Shown one piece after another: positions 1 to 11,257 of a DNA stretch of 64,000 bases. The stretch is from NCBI GenBank assembly GCA_023512835.1, contig CM042084.1, positions 50,143,609 through 50,207,608 of the forward strand, given 5' to 3'. Numbering within the stretch: the stretch's first letter is position 1; each line of letters starts with the position of its first letter. The notes below the pieces were generated by a model. It was not told where the DNA came from. It made no database searches and worked only from the letters and a program-made list of their open reading frames with translations. Source of the stretch: Taxillus chinensis. Taxonomy: Eukaryota > Streptophyta > Magnoliopsida > Santalales > Loranthaceae. A program made the translations under genes and the position numbers.

Positions 1-339
1 TTGCAGGATAAGCAAAAATTATTGGGCCTTGGACTTCTGAATTTATTTTAAGGAACAAGTCCTGGAGCAAGGAACAAGTGAAGCCCACAAGTACTTGAAT
101 TTAAGCCTAACGAATTGGTGTGCAAGCATAGAAGTTGATCCATACTGCAAACGCAACTCAGCGGAAAAGTTTGGGCTAATTTGGGCCTGCACGCTATATT
201 GAACGCCAATTGACCAATTGGCGTGCACCTCTTTTGCCTTTGCAAATTTCTGGGCCAGTAGATAAACATCACATGAAGCACTTTACCTCTTGCATGCCAA
301 TTGCTAGCTGTCATCTGAAGGGATAAAAAGGCAAACTAT
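1..339. repeat. Unclassified repeat-like flank
   Basis: No open frame looks like a gene. The segment holds a near-perfect palindrome at 204-223 (9-bp arms CGCCAATTG and CAATTGGCG) followed by GTGC. Its words (GCACGC, CCAATT, GGGCCTGCACG) resemble the upstream part of the neighbouring LTRs, for example GGGCCTGCACGCC near 1673. It is probably the end of another LTR cut by element A, but neither terminus is visible. Confidence 0.4.
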
Positions 340-2290
340 TGTCACGCCCCAATTTCCTTTCACTTGGAAATGGGTAGTGACTGCCTATGCCCGCACCCGA
401 AAGGTCAAGGGGTTGGTGCAAGCACCTAAAAAGGACTTATAACACGGGTGCTGTCCCAAACTTGTACACAACCACCAATCAAACAATAATTATATCTCAA
501 TTTATTACATTTCAAAAGGGCTCAAAGTTCATTACAACTCAATTGGGGAAAAACTCCCATCAAACCACAATATGTTCTGTTTACAAACAATCCAAACCAT
601 AAAAAAACACAAATCCACGAAAGCGATGAAAATTAATATAAAGTCTTCAACCTCAGTAGCCTACCACCACAGCTCTTCCACCTACCGCCTGCTAGACCTT
701 GCAAAAGAACAGTTTATAGGAGGGGTGAGCAAACCATAGCTCAGTAGGGTTCTAGTCTCCCAAACCCGTCCCACTCCACAAAATGCATGACAAGTGTATA
801 CTTGTGTTCGTGTAGTGCTTAAAACTAAAGCAGCAAACATCACCCAGTAACACGCCATTACCTGTGCCCACACTGGAGGGCAGAGGACACCCCGCCACCA
901 CGGCGACATGACATACCACATCCAGGCGAATGTTGCATGGTCACCAATGCAACATTTTCCACCTGAGTTAGATATGGCCATCACCTCCTCGGACGTCATA
1001 CCTACCCTCAGGAATGGGTGCAGACTTAGCCCACCGTCGTGAGTGCTACACCGAGGCTCAGGACCGCAGTCCTGGCCAAATCTCAAAGGGGTCCAGTAGT
1101 TGTGCCAGGCCCATAAGTCAGCTCAACCCACAAGTATTTGGGTACTCATTCTCAAACACAAGTTCACAGCATCTCAGCAAGTACATTTCAAGTACATCTC
1201 AGTAAACACAGCTCAAACGCAAGTGTAACTCAGTAATGCAACTCAGGCATGCATCTCAACTCGGTACAAAGTAACCCAGCAATTTATCTCATCTCAATAC
1301 AAGGTAACCTAGTGAGCATAACTCAAACGTATTAATGCAACTCAACAAGCATAACTCAGACATATTAATGTACATCAATAGTACACTCAGCTCATGGAGT
1401 GCAGCAACATTCTCACTAACATTCATAGTTAACAGTTTTATCAACATAGGTGTTTTTGAACTGTTTTGGCAAGTTTCTAGACAAATTCAACTCATAAACA
1501 TTATCCAAATCACTCTATTTTCCACACAAGGGACCTCTGGCTAAATGGGGCAGCCAAAAGAGGCAAAATGAAGGATGCACGTCATATGGGCCATATGGCG
1601 TGTAGGGGTATTTTTAGCTCCCTACCTTCTACACATCTCAAGGAAGTCTGGGCTAAATTCTCAGGGTATTTGGGCCTGCACGCCATATGGGGATATGGCG
1701 TGCAATATGGCGTGCAACCATGTTTTTGCATAGTTTTCTTTGTTTTGTTATTCTAAAGACTTCTCTCTAAAGAACCCACCTCAAATTCCGGTTAGTTTGT
1801 GAGTTATTATGTTTTAAACCTGGAATACAAGGCCTATTTTCAATTCCAGCCTCTACACTCATGCCCAACTACCCATCCAGACAAACCCAAGCCATCCGAA
1901 TCAATTCTTCCTCAGATATCTATATTGAAAATCTCAATAAACCAACACATGCATATATATATATATATATATATATAAGTATATACTCATCATCACGTTC
2001 ACAAAGTTTGGGGGTAAGAGAAGGGTCACTAAGGATCCACTACTAAATTTCCAGGACTCATCCATGACAGGTAAAATCCAGAATTTTGTGAGAGAGTTTC
2101 AAGGGTTGATAAAGAAATCCCTACATTCTAGAATTTGGGAACACAACAGATCGTTGTATCCTAGCTACCCAAACGCCTCCGGTCTCCCGTCGTCAGTAGG
2201 AACCTTAGATCGTTGGCCTTAGATCGTCTCCCTCCCTCTCTAGCCGTTTCTCTCTCTCTCTCTGGCCGTCTCTCCCTCTCTCTGGCCGTG

Positions 2291-2323
<33 letters not shown>

Positions 2324-2721
2324 GTGACGGCTACAAGGGTCAAGAACCCTAATCCTTAGAGCTCCACCTTTTTATATAGACTCCTCTTAATCAAAACGAC
2401 GTAGTTTTGATTAAGTGAAGCCCAACAGCTTACAGCCCAAAGCCCATGGTTTTCTAATCCATCTCATCAAGCTCAACAGCCCATTTTTATTTAGCCCAAC
2501 TCATATTTAAAATAAAAACCCTCAAATAAATGTTAATTGGGATATTTAAATATATACAAAATTCCCAAAATACCCATCAGGGCCTCAAACTCCAAAATCA
2601 GCCCAAGTATAGTCAAAATTCTCCATTCGACTAACACCTCACTATTCTGATGTTCATTCTCTAAGACAAGGTCTCTTACTCAAGGCTAACTCCATGAACC
2701 CCTCAAACACGGGTCCTTACA
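340..2721 (-). mobile_element. Element A 3' LTR (2382 bp)
   Basis: On the minus strand it opens TGTAAGGACCCGTGTTTGAG and closes GGGGCGTGACA, next to the polypurine tract. It contains two palindromes at 1560-1715, an (AT)n run near 1952-1977, a TATA-like TTTTTATATAG on the minus strand near 2370-2380, and a long CT tract near 2245-2325 that is GA-rich in the sense strand. The start matches the LTR beginning at 63029. The tail matches the solo LTR ending at 25845 (CACCAACCCCTTGACCTTTCG is shared in both), so all three are one LTR family. Confidence 0.88.
2245..2325. repeat. CT/GA-rich tract in LTR transcribed leader
   Basis: Interrupted (CT)n repeats. In the LTR sense this is a GAGAGA tract just downstream of the TATA region. 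Similar tracts sit at the same place in the other Tekay LTRs (6893-6930, 15640-15662, 31712-31752, 43580-43605, 46233-46262, 53600-53625, 60155-60180), so it is a standing part of the LTR leader, not random slippage. Confidence 0.75.
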
Positions 2722-2757
2722 TCCTCTCCGCCTTAAAGACTTTTCGTCCTCGAAAAG
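2722..2757 (-). other. Polypurine tract and stem-loop, element A
   Basis: Minus-strand reading is CTTTTCG-AGGA-CGAAAAG (2740-2757), then TCTTTAAGGCGGAGAGGA ending directly at the LTR TG. This is the second-strand primer site of an LTR retrotransposon. The 7-bp stem with AGGA loop recurs at the same place in elements C, E1 and E2. Confidence 0.8.
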
Positions 2758-2877
2758 AAAACTTGGAATGAGGAAACGACCACAACCAATGAACACAATA
2801 TACAACAGCAAAAAAAATAATCAATAGTACCTGATTATGTTGATGTTTGATGTTTGCCTTCCTCCCCTCCTTCAGGG

Positions 2878-3315
2878 TTATTCATCCTCGAACAGATCAG
2901 GGTAGTGAGCACGCATTTCAGCTTCACGTTCCCAAGTCTCTTCCTCCATACCTCGGTGTTCCCATAACACCCGAACCAAAGGAATAGTCTTTCCTCGTAG
3001 CTGCTTCTCGCACCTATCCAAAATGCATAGAGGTGCCTCGACAACCGTCATATCCTCCTCAATATCCAGAGTACTCCAGTCCAACACATGTCTGGGATCT
3101 GGATGATATGCCCGCAACTGGGATACATGGAAGACATTATGAACTCTGCTCAAACTCAGAGGTAATGCCAACCTATATGCAAAAGGTCCGACCCTACTCA
3201 ATATCTGAAATGGGCCTATGTATCGCGGAGATAACTTAGACCCCCTTCCAAATCGCTTATGTCCCCTCCGTGGGGAAACACGAAGGAATACGTGGTCTCC
3301 AACCAAAAACTCCAA
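2878..3315 (-). pseudogene. Element A integrase C-terminus and chromodomain
   Basis: A 145-codon open stretch at the end of pol. It begins with the GPY/F-type module of chromoviral integrases (SPRYIGPFQIL) and passes through NVFHVSQLR to a chromodomain-like C-terminus (EAPLCILDRCEKQLRGK, VRVLWEHRG, ETWERE). In the family this domain directs integration to heterochromatin through methylated histone H3. It ends in FEDE followed by a stop, with a hairpin TTCGAGGATGAA overlapping the end. The stretch is open, but it is separated from the integrase core by a stop, so it is not an independent gene. Confidence 0.85.
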
Positions 3316-3318
3316 CGG

Positions 3319-4528
3319 TCAGCGTCGGTGATCTGCATAAGACTTTTGTCTGCTCTGAGCTGTAAGAAGGCGCTGCCTAATCAACTGTACTTTTGCCGTA
3401 GCCTCTTGGACCAATTGAGGTCCCAACATAGCTGCCTCTCCAGCTTCGGCCCAACACAATGGAGACCAACAGGGTCTACCATACAAAGTCTCAAATGGGG
3501 CCATTCCTATGGAAGCCTGGTAGCTGTTATTATAGGCAAACTCTACTAGAGGAAGGTGAGAAGCCCATGATCCTCCAAAATCAAGCACATAGGCTCAACA
3601 AATCTTCCAGTGTCTGAATAGTCCTCTCTGACTGACCATCAGTCTCGGGGTGATAAGCAGTACTCAAATTAAGTCGTGTCCCCAGTGCCGCTTGCAAACT
3701 ACTCCAAAATCGTGAGGTAAACCATGCATCTCTGTCTGAAACAATAGACACGGGTATGCCATGTAATCGGACAATTTCGTCAATATACAACTGGCTTAAC
3801 GTCCCGATGGAGTCTCGCTCCCGAATAGCCAAGAAATGGGCTGATTTGGTCAATCGGTCTACTATGACCCAAATCATGTCCTTCCTCCCTGAAGTAGTAG
3901 GAAGTCCTATCACAAAGTCCATGGTAATATGTTCCCACTTCCACTCAGCCACAGACAAAGGCTGCAATTGACCAGCAGGTCGTTGGTGCTCTGCCTACAC
4001 TTGCTGACAAGTAAGGCACCTGGAAACAAACTCTGTTATACTTCTCTTCAGTCCCGGCCACCAGAACTGTGCTCGCACGACATGATACATCTTTGTCCCT
4101 CCTGGATGTACAACCAAATGGGAATGATGAAACTCCCTCATCACATCCTCTCGAAGGGAGGGCGGTACTATCAGGCACCCCTGAAATCTCAACTCATGTT
4201 CAGCTCCTTTTGTCCACTCTTCTGATATCTCACCGGCCTCTATCTGGGCCCGGATTACTTCACAGCCCAGGTCACCCAACTGGCCATCACGGACACGTTG
4301 GTATAACTCTGGCATCGCGATGGTAGGACACAGGACTACTTCCCCACTACTAAGATCAGGCTGTACCTGAAGCACTGCTAACTGTTCCATCATTTTCCAT
4401 TCTCTAATGGAAACCTCAGCTTTTCCCTTCCTACTCAGTGCATCTGCAACTACATTCCCCATCCCAGGTGTATAGGAAAGTGTAAAATCAAACATTTGCA
4501 GGTACTCTACCCATCTCCTCTGTCTCAA
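3319..4528 (-). pseudogene. Element A integrase
   Basis: The N-terminal zinc-binding part reads HHSHLVVHPGGTKMYHVV then C-x2-C (RCLTCQQV), ending at a stop near 3995 just before AEHQRP. The catalytic core (3581-3967) keeps the D,D-35-E residues: D in [10 protein letters not shown] in IVSDRDAW and E in TDGQSER. A frameshift near 3585-3600 moves the reading to the frame that continues into the chromodomain ([19 protein letters not shown]). It would insert element cDNA into chromatin; here it is broken by the stop and the frameshift. Confidence 0.85.
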
Positions 4529-4540
4529 ATTCAGGTCTCT

Positions 4541-5908
4541 CTAGGTGAAGATATACTGTAGGCTTTTGTGGTCAGTGTATACCACAAATTTCTCCCCCAA
4601 AAAGTAATGTTGCCAAGACTTTAGGGCAAAAATAACTGCTGCTAACTCCAGGTCGTGCGTTGGGTAATTCTGCTCAGGGGGCTTCAGGTGTTGCGAGCCA
4701 TATGTTATGACTTTATGTTCCTGCATCAGAACACACCCTAGTCCAACTCGAGATGGCACTCCCTCCTGTGGTAGACTCAACACTGGTGCAGTAGTCAGTC
4801 GAGTCTTCAATTCCTTAAGAGCTTGTTGACACTTGTCCGTCCACTCGAATTTGGCTCGTTTCCGTGTCAGAGCTGTCATCGGTGCTGCCGACCGAGAAAA
4901 CCCTTCCACAAAACGCCGGTAATACCTCGCTAGACCCAAGAAGCTGCGTATCTCAAAAACGTTCGTGGGCCTCTTCCAAGATGATACCGACTCAAACTTG
5001 GTTGGGTCCACTCTAACTCCTTCGGCGGATACCACATGTCCAAGAAAATGCACCTCTTGCATCCAGAAGTCACACTTGCTAAATTTAGCATACAATTGAT
5101 GATCTCGTAGTGTCTGTAACACCATGGTCAGGTGCTCCTCATGCTCAGTTCGTGTCTTAGAGTACATCAGAATATCGTCAATAAATACCACCACGAAGGA
5201 ATCTAGGTATGGGGCAAATACCTGATTCATCAGATGCATGAACACCGCCGGTGTGTTCGTGAGCCCAAAAGGCATCACTAACCACTCATAGTGTCCGTAT
5301 CTACACCTGAATGCTATCTTAGGGATGTCCTCCTTCCTGACCCTCAACTAATGGTATCCCGAATGTAGATCAATCTTCGAGAACCACCGTGCTCCACTCA
5401 GCTGGTCAAATAAATCATCGATCCGCGGTAAAGGGTAGTTGTTCTTGACCGTTACTTGATTCAGCTTCCGGTAATCAATACAGAGTCGTAACGACCCATC
5501 TGCCTTCTTAGCAAATAGAACTGGTGCACCCCAAGGTGAGGTACTAGGGCGGATAAAACCTTTATCTCCTAGTTCCTTTATTTGCTTTTGAAGCTCCCGC
5601 AACTCGGTAGGTCCCATCCGGTATGCTACTTGTGAGATGGGTCCCACCCCTGGCAAAAGCTCAATCGTGAACTCAATACTTCTGTTTGGAGGCAACTCCA
5701 ACAACTCCCCAGGAAACACATCCTGGAAATTATCAGCAACATCCGGCCACACCCTTTTCTCTAAGTTAGCTTCCTCCTCAAAGGTTAGAGTGGCAAGTCT
5801 ATGGGTAATATTACCCCATACCTCCCTCGTCGGTCCAGCTCTCCCAGCATTCTTATCCCATTCACCCACTAGGGTACAAGGAGATCCTGTGGGTGAAATA
5901 AACGACAC
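4541..5908 (-). pseudogene. Element A reverse transcriptase and RNase H
   Basis: RT blocks are visible in order: [63 protein letters not shown], then a TAG (from CAG) at 5348, then [28 protein letters not shown] (the catalytic YxDD equivalent) and FLGHVVS. RNase H follows, but its first conserved block is shortened: [15 protein letters not shown] replaces the usual [14 protein letters not shown], so about seven residues including the first catalytic aspartate are gone. [10 protein letters not shown] ends at a TAG at 4541. It copied RNA to DNA in the ancestral element and is inactive now. Confidence 0.88.
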
Positions 5909-5950
5909 TCGTCGTCTATGACAATCAATCTTAGCCTAAAAGGCCATCAA

Positions 5951-6310
5951 CTAGTCCATCCCCAGAATCAAACTAAAAGTTCTCATGGGCATCACGTACA
6001 AATCAAATGAGAGTTCAACATCTCCTATCGTAAGCACACACTCACGACATACTCGGTAGATTGACTCCACACCTCCCATTGGTGAGTCGACCCTCAGAGG
6101 TCTATCAGCCCTCACACAATCAAGTCCAGGGCTCTCAACCAAGGACTCTGCAATCAGGGAGCACAAAGCTCTGGTATCAAACAATACAGCAACAGTGCGA
6201 GATATTAAAATAGTACCTCGAACTACCGAAGGTCCGGCTCCACCTTCCTCGAAGGGTGATGGTAAGTCCTCCCTCTCAGTTGGTGTTGAGGTAAGCACAA
6301 ACACTCTGCC
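5951..6310 (-). pseudogene. Element A retropepsin-like protease
   Basis: Reads PSVVRGTILISRTVAVLFDT-RALCSLIAESLV, then SPMGG, RVCRECVLTIGDVELSFDLYVMP and LILGMD. These are the retropepsin blocks of plant chromoviruses, including the LILGMDWL block that is cut by TAG at 5951 (from TGG) and by another TAG three residues after DGL. The active-site DTG is changed: the aspartate-threonine pair is followed by R instead of G, so the protease would be inactive even without the stops. Confidence 0.82.
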
Positions 6311-6329
6311 CTGGCTTGCCCCACCACTT

Positions 6330-6825
6330 GCCTCTACTGCCTTTCCTTTAGTCCCTGCCTGGGGTCCACTTGGACGCCCCTCCGAACCTCCTTGTGGTTG
6401 CCTCTCCCCCTGTGGTCTGGTATAACTGGAACCAACCTGACTGGCTTGCCAAGAACGTGCTGCCTTGGAGCTGGGGCTTGAAATTGGGTCCCACCCTTAC
6501 CTCCTTGTGTTAAACTTCCAGCTGGGCTGTTCCCTCTACTGAAACACACCGTACTGATGTGTCCTGTTTTCCCACAGCTGTGACACTTCAGGTGCTGCTT
6601 GGGGCACTCATGTTTGACGTGCCCTGACTGGCCACAACAGGTACACCTGCTTGGGAAACTCGCAGCTGAGCCTCCCTGTCCTCCAAAATAACGGGATCGG
6701 GATGGAGTCATTGAAGCTTGGCCCCTGTCCTTGGGAAGAGTCCCACTCCCAGGCTCAACCTTCTGTCTATTGGTTTCTTCCTGCTTGTCACGCATACTCT
6801 GTCCCAGCCACTCCTGATAAGTGAG
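6330..6825 (-). pseudogene. Element A gag C-terminal remnant
   Basis: Contains two CCHC zinc knuckles (CTCCGQSGHVKHEC and CHSCGKTGHISTVC, about 6541-6650 on the minus strand) after a Q/E/K-rich stretch (SMRDKQEETNRQK). These are the nucleocapsid part of Gag, which binds element RNA. The upstream capsid region is missing. The open frame continues past 6825 only because it runs into the CT-rich leader of element B's LTR, which makes an artificial SLSLSL fusion. A frameshift separates it from the protease frame near 6320. Confidence 0.83.
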
Positions 6826-6892
6826 GTCTATATAAGGAGGAGCTCTCTTTGTTTTAGGTTTAGGGTTTTTGTTGTCAACCACTGTAGCCGTC

Positions 6893-6923
<31 letters not shown>

Positions 6924-8143
6924 TTGAGAGAGAGAGCTCCAGTTCGTGGCTGCCGTTGTCATTCCCGTGGTTGTATGACGTTAGGCGTGGAGGCAAGAGC
7001 GTGGAGGATCTTTGAGGTAGGGGTCCTGTCTTTCCTGGTCTGTCCCGGGGTTAGACCTTGTGTAGAAGATTTGTAGAGTTTCTATTGTTATTGCTATAAT
7101 ATTTATATGTAAATTCATATAGGTGTGACCTCCTATATGAATGTTAGCCTTCAATGGCGTTTTGGTGTGATTCTGGCCAGTGCATGTTAGATGTTCGATA
7201 AAATGCCTGTGTGAATATGCCTGTGTGTATATACCTAGGACGTGTTTGATAATATGCCTGTGTGGCTGGATTTGTGAGTTTGTGAATGTATGCCTGCTAA
7301 GTGTTTGAAGTTATGCCTGTGTGATCACGCATGTTAAGTGTTTGATATTATGCCTATATGGCCATGTTATGCTGCGTGTTTGCTTGTACACCCGGTGGCT
7401 GTGGAAGTCCGGGCCTGTTTTATTGAACCCGGTGGCAGTGGAAGCCCGGGACCGTTTCTGTTAACCTGTGAGGCTGTGGAACTATTTGCCTGAGAGGCGG
7501 TTAAACTATTTTCCTGGGAGGCTGTTAAATCATTGGCTGAAGAGGCGGTTAAATCACTTGCGGTTAAATCATTGGCCTGAAGAGGCAGTTAAATCACTTG
7601 CTTGAGGTGGTTAAGGTGTGTAAGCCTATGTGGCAGTGGAAGATTGTATTTGCTGATGTGGTTTGTTATTATATCTGTTGGAATTATTGTATCACGACAT
7701 TGCACTTATACATATGGCATGTAGATGCTAGGAGCATGGGATGGGTTGGGGAGACATGATCCCTACTGAGCTGTGGTTGCTCATCCCTCCTACTATGTTT
7801 GGTTTTTCTACAGGGACCTACAGGCATTAGGCGGGAACACCCAAGTGGAAGGCAGTTCTGTTTTGTGGTTTTACTTAACATTATTTGAGTCTTGTTGTTT
7901 TTGTGTGAGCTTTGTAACCCAGTGGGGGAATATTGTAATGGGGAATTTTAATGTAATAAGAGCATGCTTGGACACCTTTGTAATTTTTGAACTTAATAAA
8001 TATATGATTTTGTTTCTCAGAATATAAAATGTGAAGTGTTTGGTCCTGTGTGGGCATGTTGTACTCTACTCCCTTTACCCACACTTGGGTAGAAGGGAGG
8101 GTCACGCTCCGGTCTCCTCGGGTTCGAAATCCGGGGCGTGACA
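6826..8143 (+). mobile_element. Element B 5' LTR, 5' truncated
   Basis: Begins inside the LTR at the TATA region (TCTATATAAGG) and ends GGGGCGTGACA directly before the primer site. It holds a GA tract (6893-6930), the donor-like GAGGTAGGGG (7014-7022), a stem-loop at 7113-7142, degenerate copies of the CCCGG...GGAAG repeat at 7385-7460, the acceptor-like TTTTTCTACAGGGACC (about 7803-7817) and AATAAA near 7995. The upstream third (U3) is missing, having been replaced by element A. Confidence 0.85.
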
Positions 8144-8146
8144 ATA

Positions 8147-8158
8147 TGGTATCAGAGC
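8147..8158 (+). other. Primer binding site, tRNA-iMet type (element B)
   Basis: TGGTATCAGAGC starts three bases after the LTR end. This 12-mer matches the 3' end complement of plant initiator tRNA-Met and primes first-strand cDNA in most plant LTR elements. Confidence 0.9.
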
Positions 8159-8591
8159 ATGGTATAGTTGGCTTAGGGTAATGGGCGGACTTGGTTATCT
8201 TAAGTCCTTTGGAGGAGCCTGGAGGGACGTGCCTAATCAACCCGGTCCTCTTTGAGCCTCTAAGGTGTGCTTGGGGTAGTCCAGTCTTGTGGTAGGATTT
8301 GCATGCATTGGCATTAGGGCACTAGTTGCATTTGTTGTCTATGTGTGCTGAACTTTGAAAAAAAAAATGTGGATAATGTGATTAAGTGTGAAATGTGCAA
8401 CTCTGATTTTGTTACTAGTGTTATTTGAGCTGTGTGCCTATGGAATTGATTCCTGTGCAATATAATTTCATCAGAACTGGAATGTGTGTGGTGCCATGTA
8501 CTAATTGACTTGATAATGGGGTAGAGGTAGTGAAACTCGATAGTTGTCGAACGCGTTCTGACGTTTGTGCTTCTTACTTAATGTAGTAAGA

Positions 8592-8989
8592 ATGCCACCG
8601 AGGAGAGTGACACGTGCATCCAGGGCAGTGGCTGATGAGTCATCTGCCCATGAGGGCCCGGGTGCGGGGCAGTTCGTTGGAGGACATGCGTTGTTGCTGG
8701 CACAGCTACATGAGGGCATCCGGTTGGAAGTCCAAGAGCTGAGGGAGGGTATCCGGCAATAGGTACGGGAGGAGGTGCACTGCGACATGGCAGCCCAGCA
8801 GGTGGTGTCACCACCACCACCACCATTGGGGGAGTTACCTCGACAGCGTGAGGGTTCGCTAAGCGGCATACCGACTTGTGTAGAGGATGACGTGGTGACA
8901 CAATTCCAAAAGGAACAACCTCCGCGATTCAAGGGGGAGGGGGACCCAGTGTTAGCTAAGCACTAGCTGAGGCAGATCGAGCATGTATT
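8592..8989 (+). pseudogene. Element B gag N-terminal stub
   Basis: Starts MPPRRVTRASRAVADES, the same start as the gag of element C at 17434. A TAG at 8760 (from CAG) interrupts it, and the frame resumes to EEVHCDMAAQQVV, a short proline run, and QPPRFKGEGDPV. Homology to element C stops after GAGCATGTATT at 8989, where the Athila LTR foldback begins. Only the N-terminal quarter of Gag is left and no capsid core or zinc knuckle remains. Confidence 0.85.
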
Positions 8990-8990
8990 C

Positions 8991-9387
8991 TCCATACACT
9001 CAAGAGGAAGCTATAGGAAGAAGATGGAAGCAAAATGAAGGCAAAATCAAGGTGCACGCGAAAAGCATTCTCATGTGCATTCTCACGTGCAAGGAGTTTA
9101 TTGCATGGATGCCTTCAACAAGTCAAGAGGAAGCTTTGGAGAAAACTTGAGTCGAATTGGAGCTGCACGTGAGAAGGCATCCATGCAATAAACTCACGTG
9201 CATTCTCACGTGCAGCTCCAATTCGACTCAAATTTTCTCCAAAGCTTCCTCTTGACTTGTAGAAGGCATCCATGCAATAAACTCCTTGCACGTGAGAATT
9301 CACATGAGAATGCTTTTCGTGTGCACCTTGATTTTGCCTTCATTTTGCTTCCATTTTCTTCCTATAGCTTCCTCTTGAGTGTATGGA
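8991..9387. repeat. 185-bp-arm inverted repeat (foldback)
   Basis: Left arm 8991-9175 and right arm 9203-9387 are reverse complements over 185 bases with about five mismatches and no gaps that I could see. The spacer is 27 bp (9176-9202). The outer end of the left arm coincides with the junction to element B's gag. The right arm is continuous with the Athila LTR, so the left arm looks like an inverted copy made at a broken end. Confidence 0.9.
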
Positions 9388-9584
9388 GTGATCTAGCAAA
9401 GGTGTGTGGAAAAAAAGTTGCTCCAAAACCTACCAAAAACACTCAAAAAGTACAACTATACACCAAACAGGGTCTTCCTAGGGATTAGAGCAAATACGTG
9501 TAAACTATCATGCAAATAGGCACAAAACATACTCTAAAACACCCTAAATAAGGCCTAGGATAACGGCATAAATGCACGTTATCA
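8991..9584 (-). mobile_element. Athila-like 3' LTR fragment
   Basis: Sense reading from 9584 downward starts TGATAACGTGCATTTATGCC, directly after the polypurine tract. It runs through TTTTTTTCCACACACCTTTGCT and ends at the element B junction at 8991 without a CA terminus. Its last two thirds form the large inverted repeat described separately. The words CCACACAC.TTTG and the CACGTG-rich module also occur in the Tekay LTRs (for example 15175-15310). Confidence 0.75.
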
Positions 9585-9599
9585 AATTCCCCCACACTT
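9585..9599 (-). other. Polypurine tract, Athila-like element
   Basis: Minus-strand AAGTGTGGGGGAATT followed immediately by the LTR TGATAACG. Next to it is the GAGGACAAGCAAAGGTTC stretch that commonly precedes this tract in Athila-type elements. Confidence 0.75.
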
Positions 9600-9600
9600 G

Positions 9601-11257
9601 AACCTTTGCTTGTCCTCAAGCAAAAAAAAAAAGAAAACAAACACACAGTCAAAATGAAAAGAAAGAATAAATTAACAAACAAGAGAGGCATGGTTTCCCA
9701 AGGTTTACAACTCTATCATGATGAATTAGACATTCCAATAGCTAAAATGAATCACAAATTAATCTAACATGCCCTTACAATCATGTCCAGCAACCATGTA
9801 ATATCATTACTAACAGTTCAGATAGAAGCAAACATGCAAGGATAAAATGAAACTTAGCTCCCCCTGAAAGTCCTCACTCAAATTTAACTTTCTTTTCTCT
9901 CCTCTCATGCCTTACTATCAATGCCTAACAGCTAAGGATCTACTCTTACACGCACTACTAGCTATTGATTAAGTTTTTGCCAAGTAAACATGAGAGGTCC
10001 CCATTGTGCTCGCCAAGGAAGACACACCCTCTATTCTACTTTTTGTAACTCACACACTTTGCTTTGCTCAATGAACTCACACTCTATTCTAATGACTGAT
10101 AAAACATATCTTGAGCCAAAGAATTGAGCTCAACATTCTAAATAAACACAACTCAGCCATTATGGCTTTTATTCTGCAAAACTTTTTTTTTAAAACAAAC
10201 TTCTTTTAAATAACAACCTTACAAGGTTGCATTTTATGCTCTCCCTTGATGGATTATTCACTCTGCTACTGTCCTCACACAACCCTTTTATTGCACATAA
10301 ACAGCAATAGTTTTTTTGGAATAAGAACTGAAACACTTGAATCACTAATCACATACACCAAAACACTAAGCCACAAACAGGTACTTCTTATGCCTAAGTA
10401 ACTCCAACCATTAAATAGCTAGTAATGAATATTAAGAGCAAATTGGTAACCTAATAACCCATAAAATACACTCAAAGGCAAGATAATGGTGCTCTCAAAA
10501 TGTATATGGCTATTCTACACTCCACTTCAGGGTTGACAAAGCTCATCCTAAAATAACATGCTCAGCTTACTATTCAAATGTCAGTTCTAAAATCATGGTG
10601 ATATCATACAAGAAGTAAAGACATGCTCACTAACTTATAACACACCTTAACGATTGAAACATCTTAATCACAACAAGATACTAAGGTGGTCAATATAGTC
10701 AACCAGAATTACATACCCTTGTAGCCATGCACCTCACAGGCAAAACATACAGTCACAACAAAAATATCAAAACAAAACATGCATGCAAACAAACAAGCAA
10801 CCGGTTCAAGGGAAACCCCCCCCCCACACACACACACACTTAAACGATGCGATGCCCTCAGGGCATGGGAAAAGGAAAAAGGAAGAAGACCATTACCGGT
10901 TGGTGGGTACGCTATAGTAAAAGATAACATGGGCCAGATAACATGGGCCACCATTCGTCTAAGACGCTTGACAAAGTCAGCAGATATTTCTCTTGTGAGC
11001 GCCCAAGTATCCTTATGCTACAACAGAGCTATCAAATAATAGCACACAAAAATCCCACAACTGAATTGATCAGGTTGTTGGGGAAGCTCCATTTCATTGA
11101 AGTGCACCAGAGGAAACTTGGATGTCAACAACCCTTCTTTTCTGAGTGCGTTTTTGATTTTTTTCAAGAAACCATGGACGAGCTTCTTCTTTCGTGTGGA
11201 AAACCCATGGGCTCAACTCGGGTCATAAAGGACGGCATGGCCTACACTCAAGTCCAA
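9601..11257 (-). other. Athila-like 3' untranslated region
   Basis: About 1.65 kb between the last accessory ORF and the polypurine tract. It is AT-rich and I see no conserved protein in any frame. It includes a C run plus (CA)n at 10817-10840 and a short duplicated word (ATAACATGGGCCA at 10924-10952). Long non-coding 3' regions are usual for Athila and Tat elements. Confidence 0.6.

Larger units (their letters stand above)
340..6825 (-). mobile_element. Element A: Tekay-type Ty3/gypsy chromovirus, 5' truncated
   Basis: On the minus strand this reads gag zinc knuckles, protease, RT, RNase H, integrase, chromodomain, polypurine tract and 3' LTR. That order and the C-terminal chromodomain define a plant chromovirus; the conserved blocks (FIDDIL in RT, HVSQLR before the chromodomain) suit Tekay/Del. 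The 5' end stops at about 6825, where a plus-strand LTR (element B) begins at TCTATATAAGG, so the 5' LTR, primer site and gag N-terminus are missing. Pol carries several in-frame stops and at least two frameshifts, so the copy is dead. The bases left of the LTR (ACTAT, 335-339) would be one target duplication, but the other flank is lost. Confidence 0.9.

Noticed and set aside
6850..6996. SLSLSLSL-rich N-terminus of the gag reading frame at 6996-6334
   Set aside because: It is the GA tract of element B's LTR read backwards, not part of gag.
8147..8158. Possible tRNA gene at TGGTATCAGAGC
   Set aside because: Only the 12-base primer complement is present; no cloverleaf or internal promoter boxes are visible. 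The same holds at 16932.
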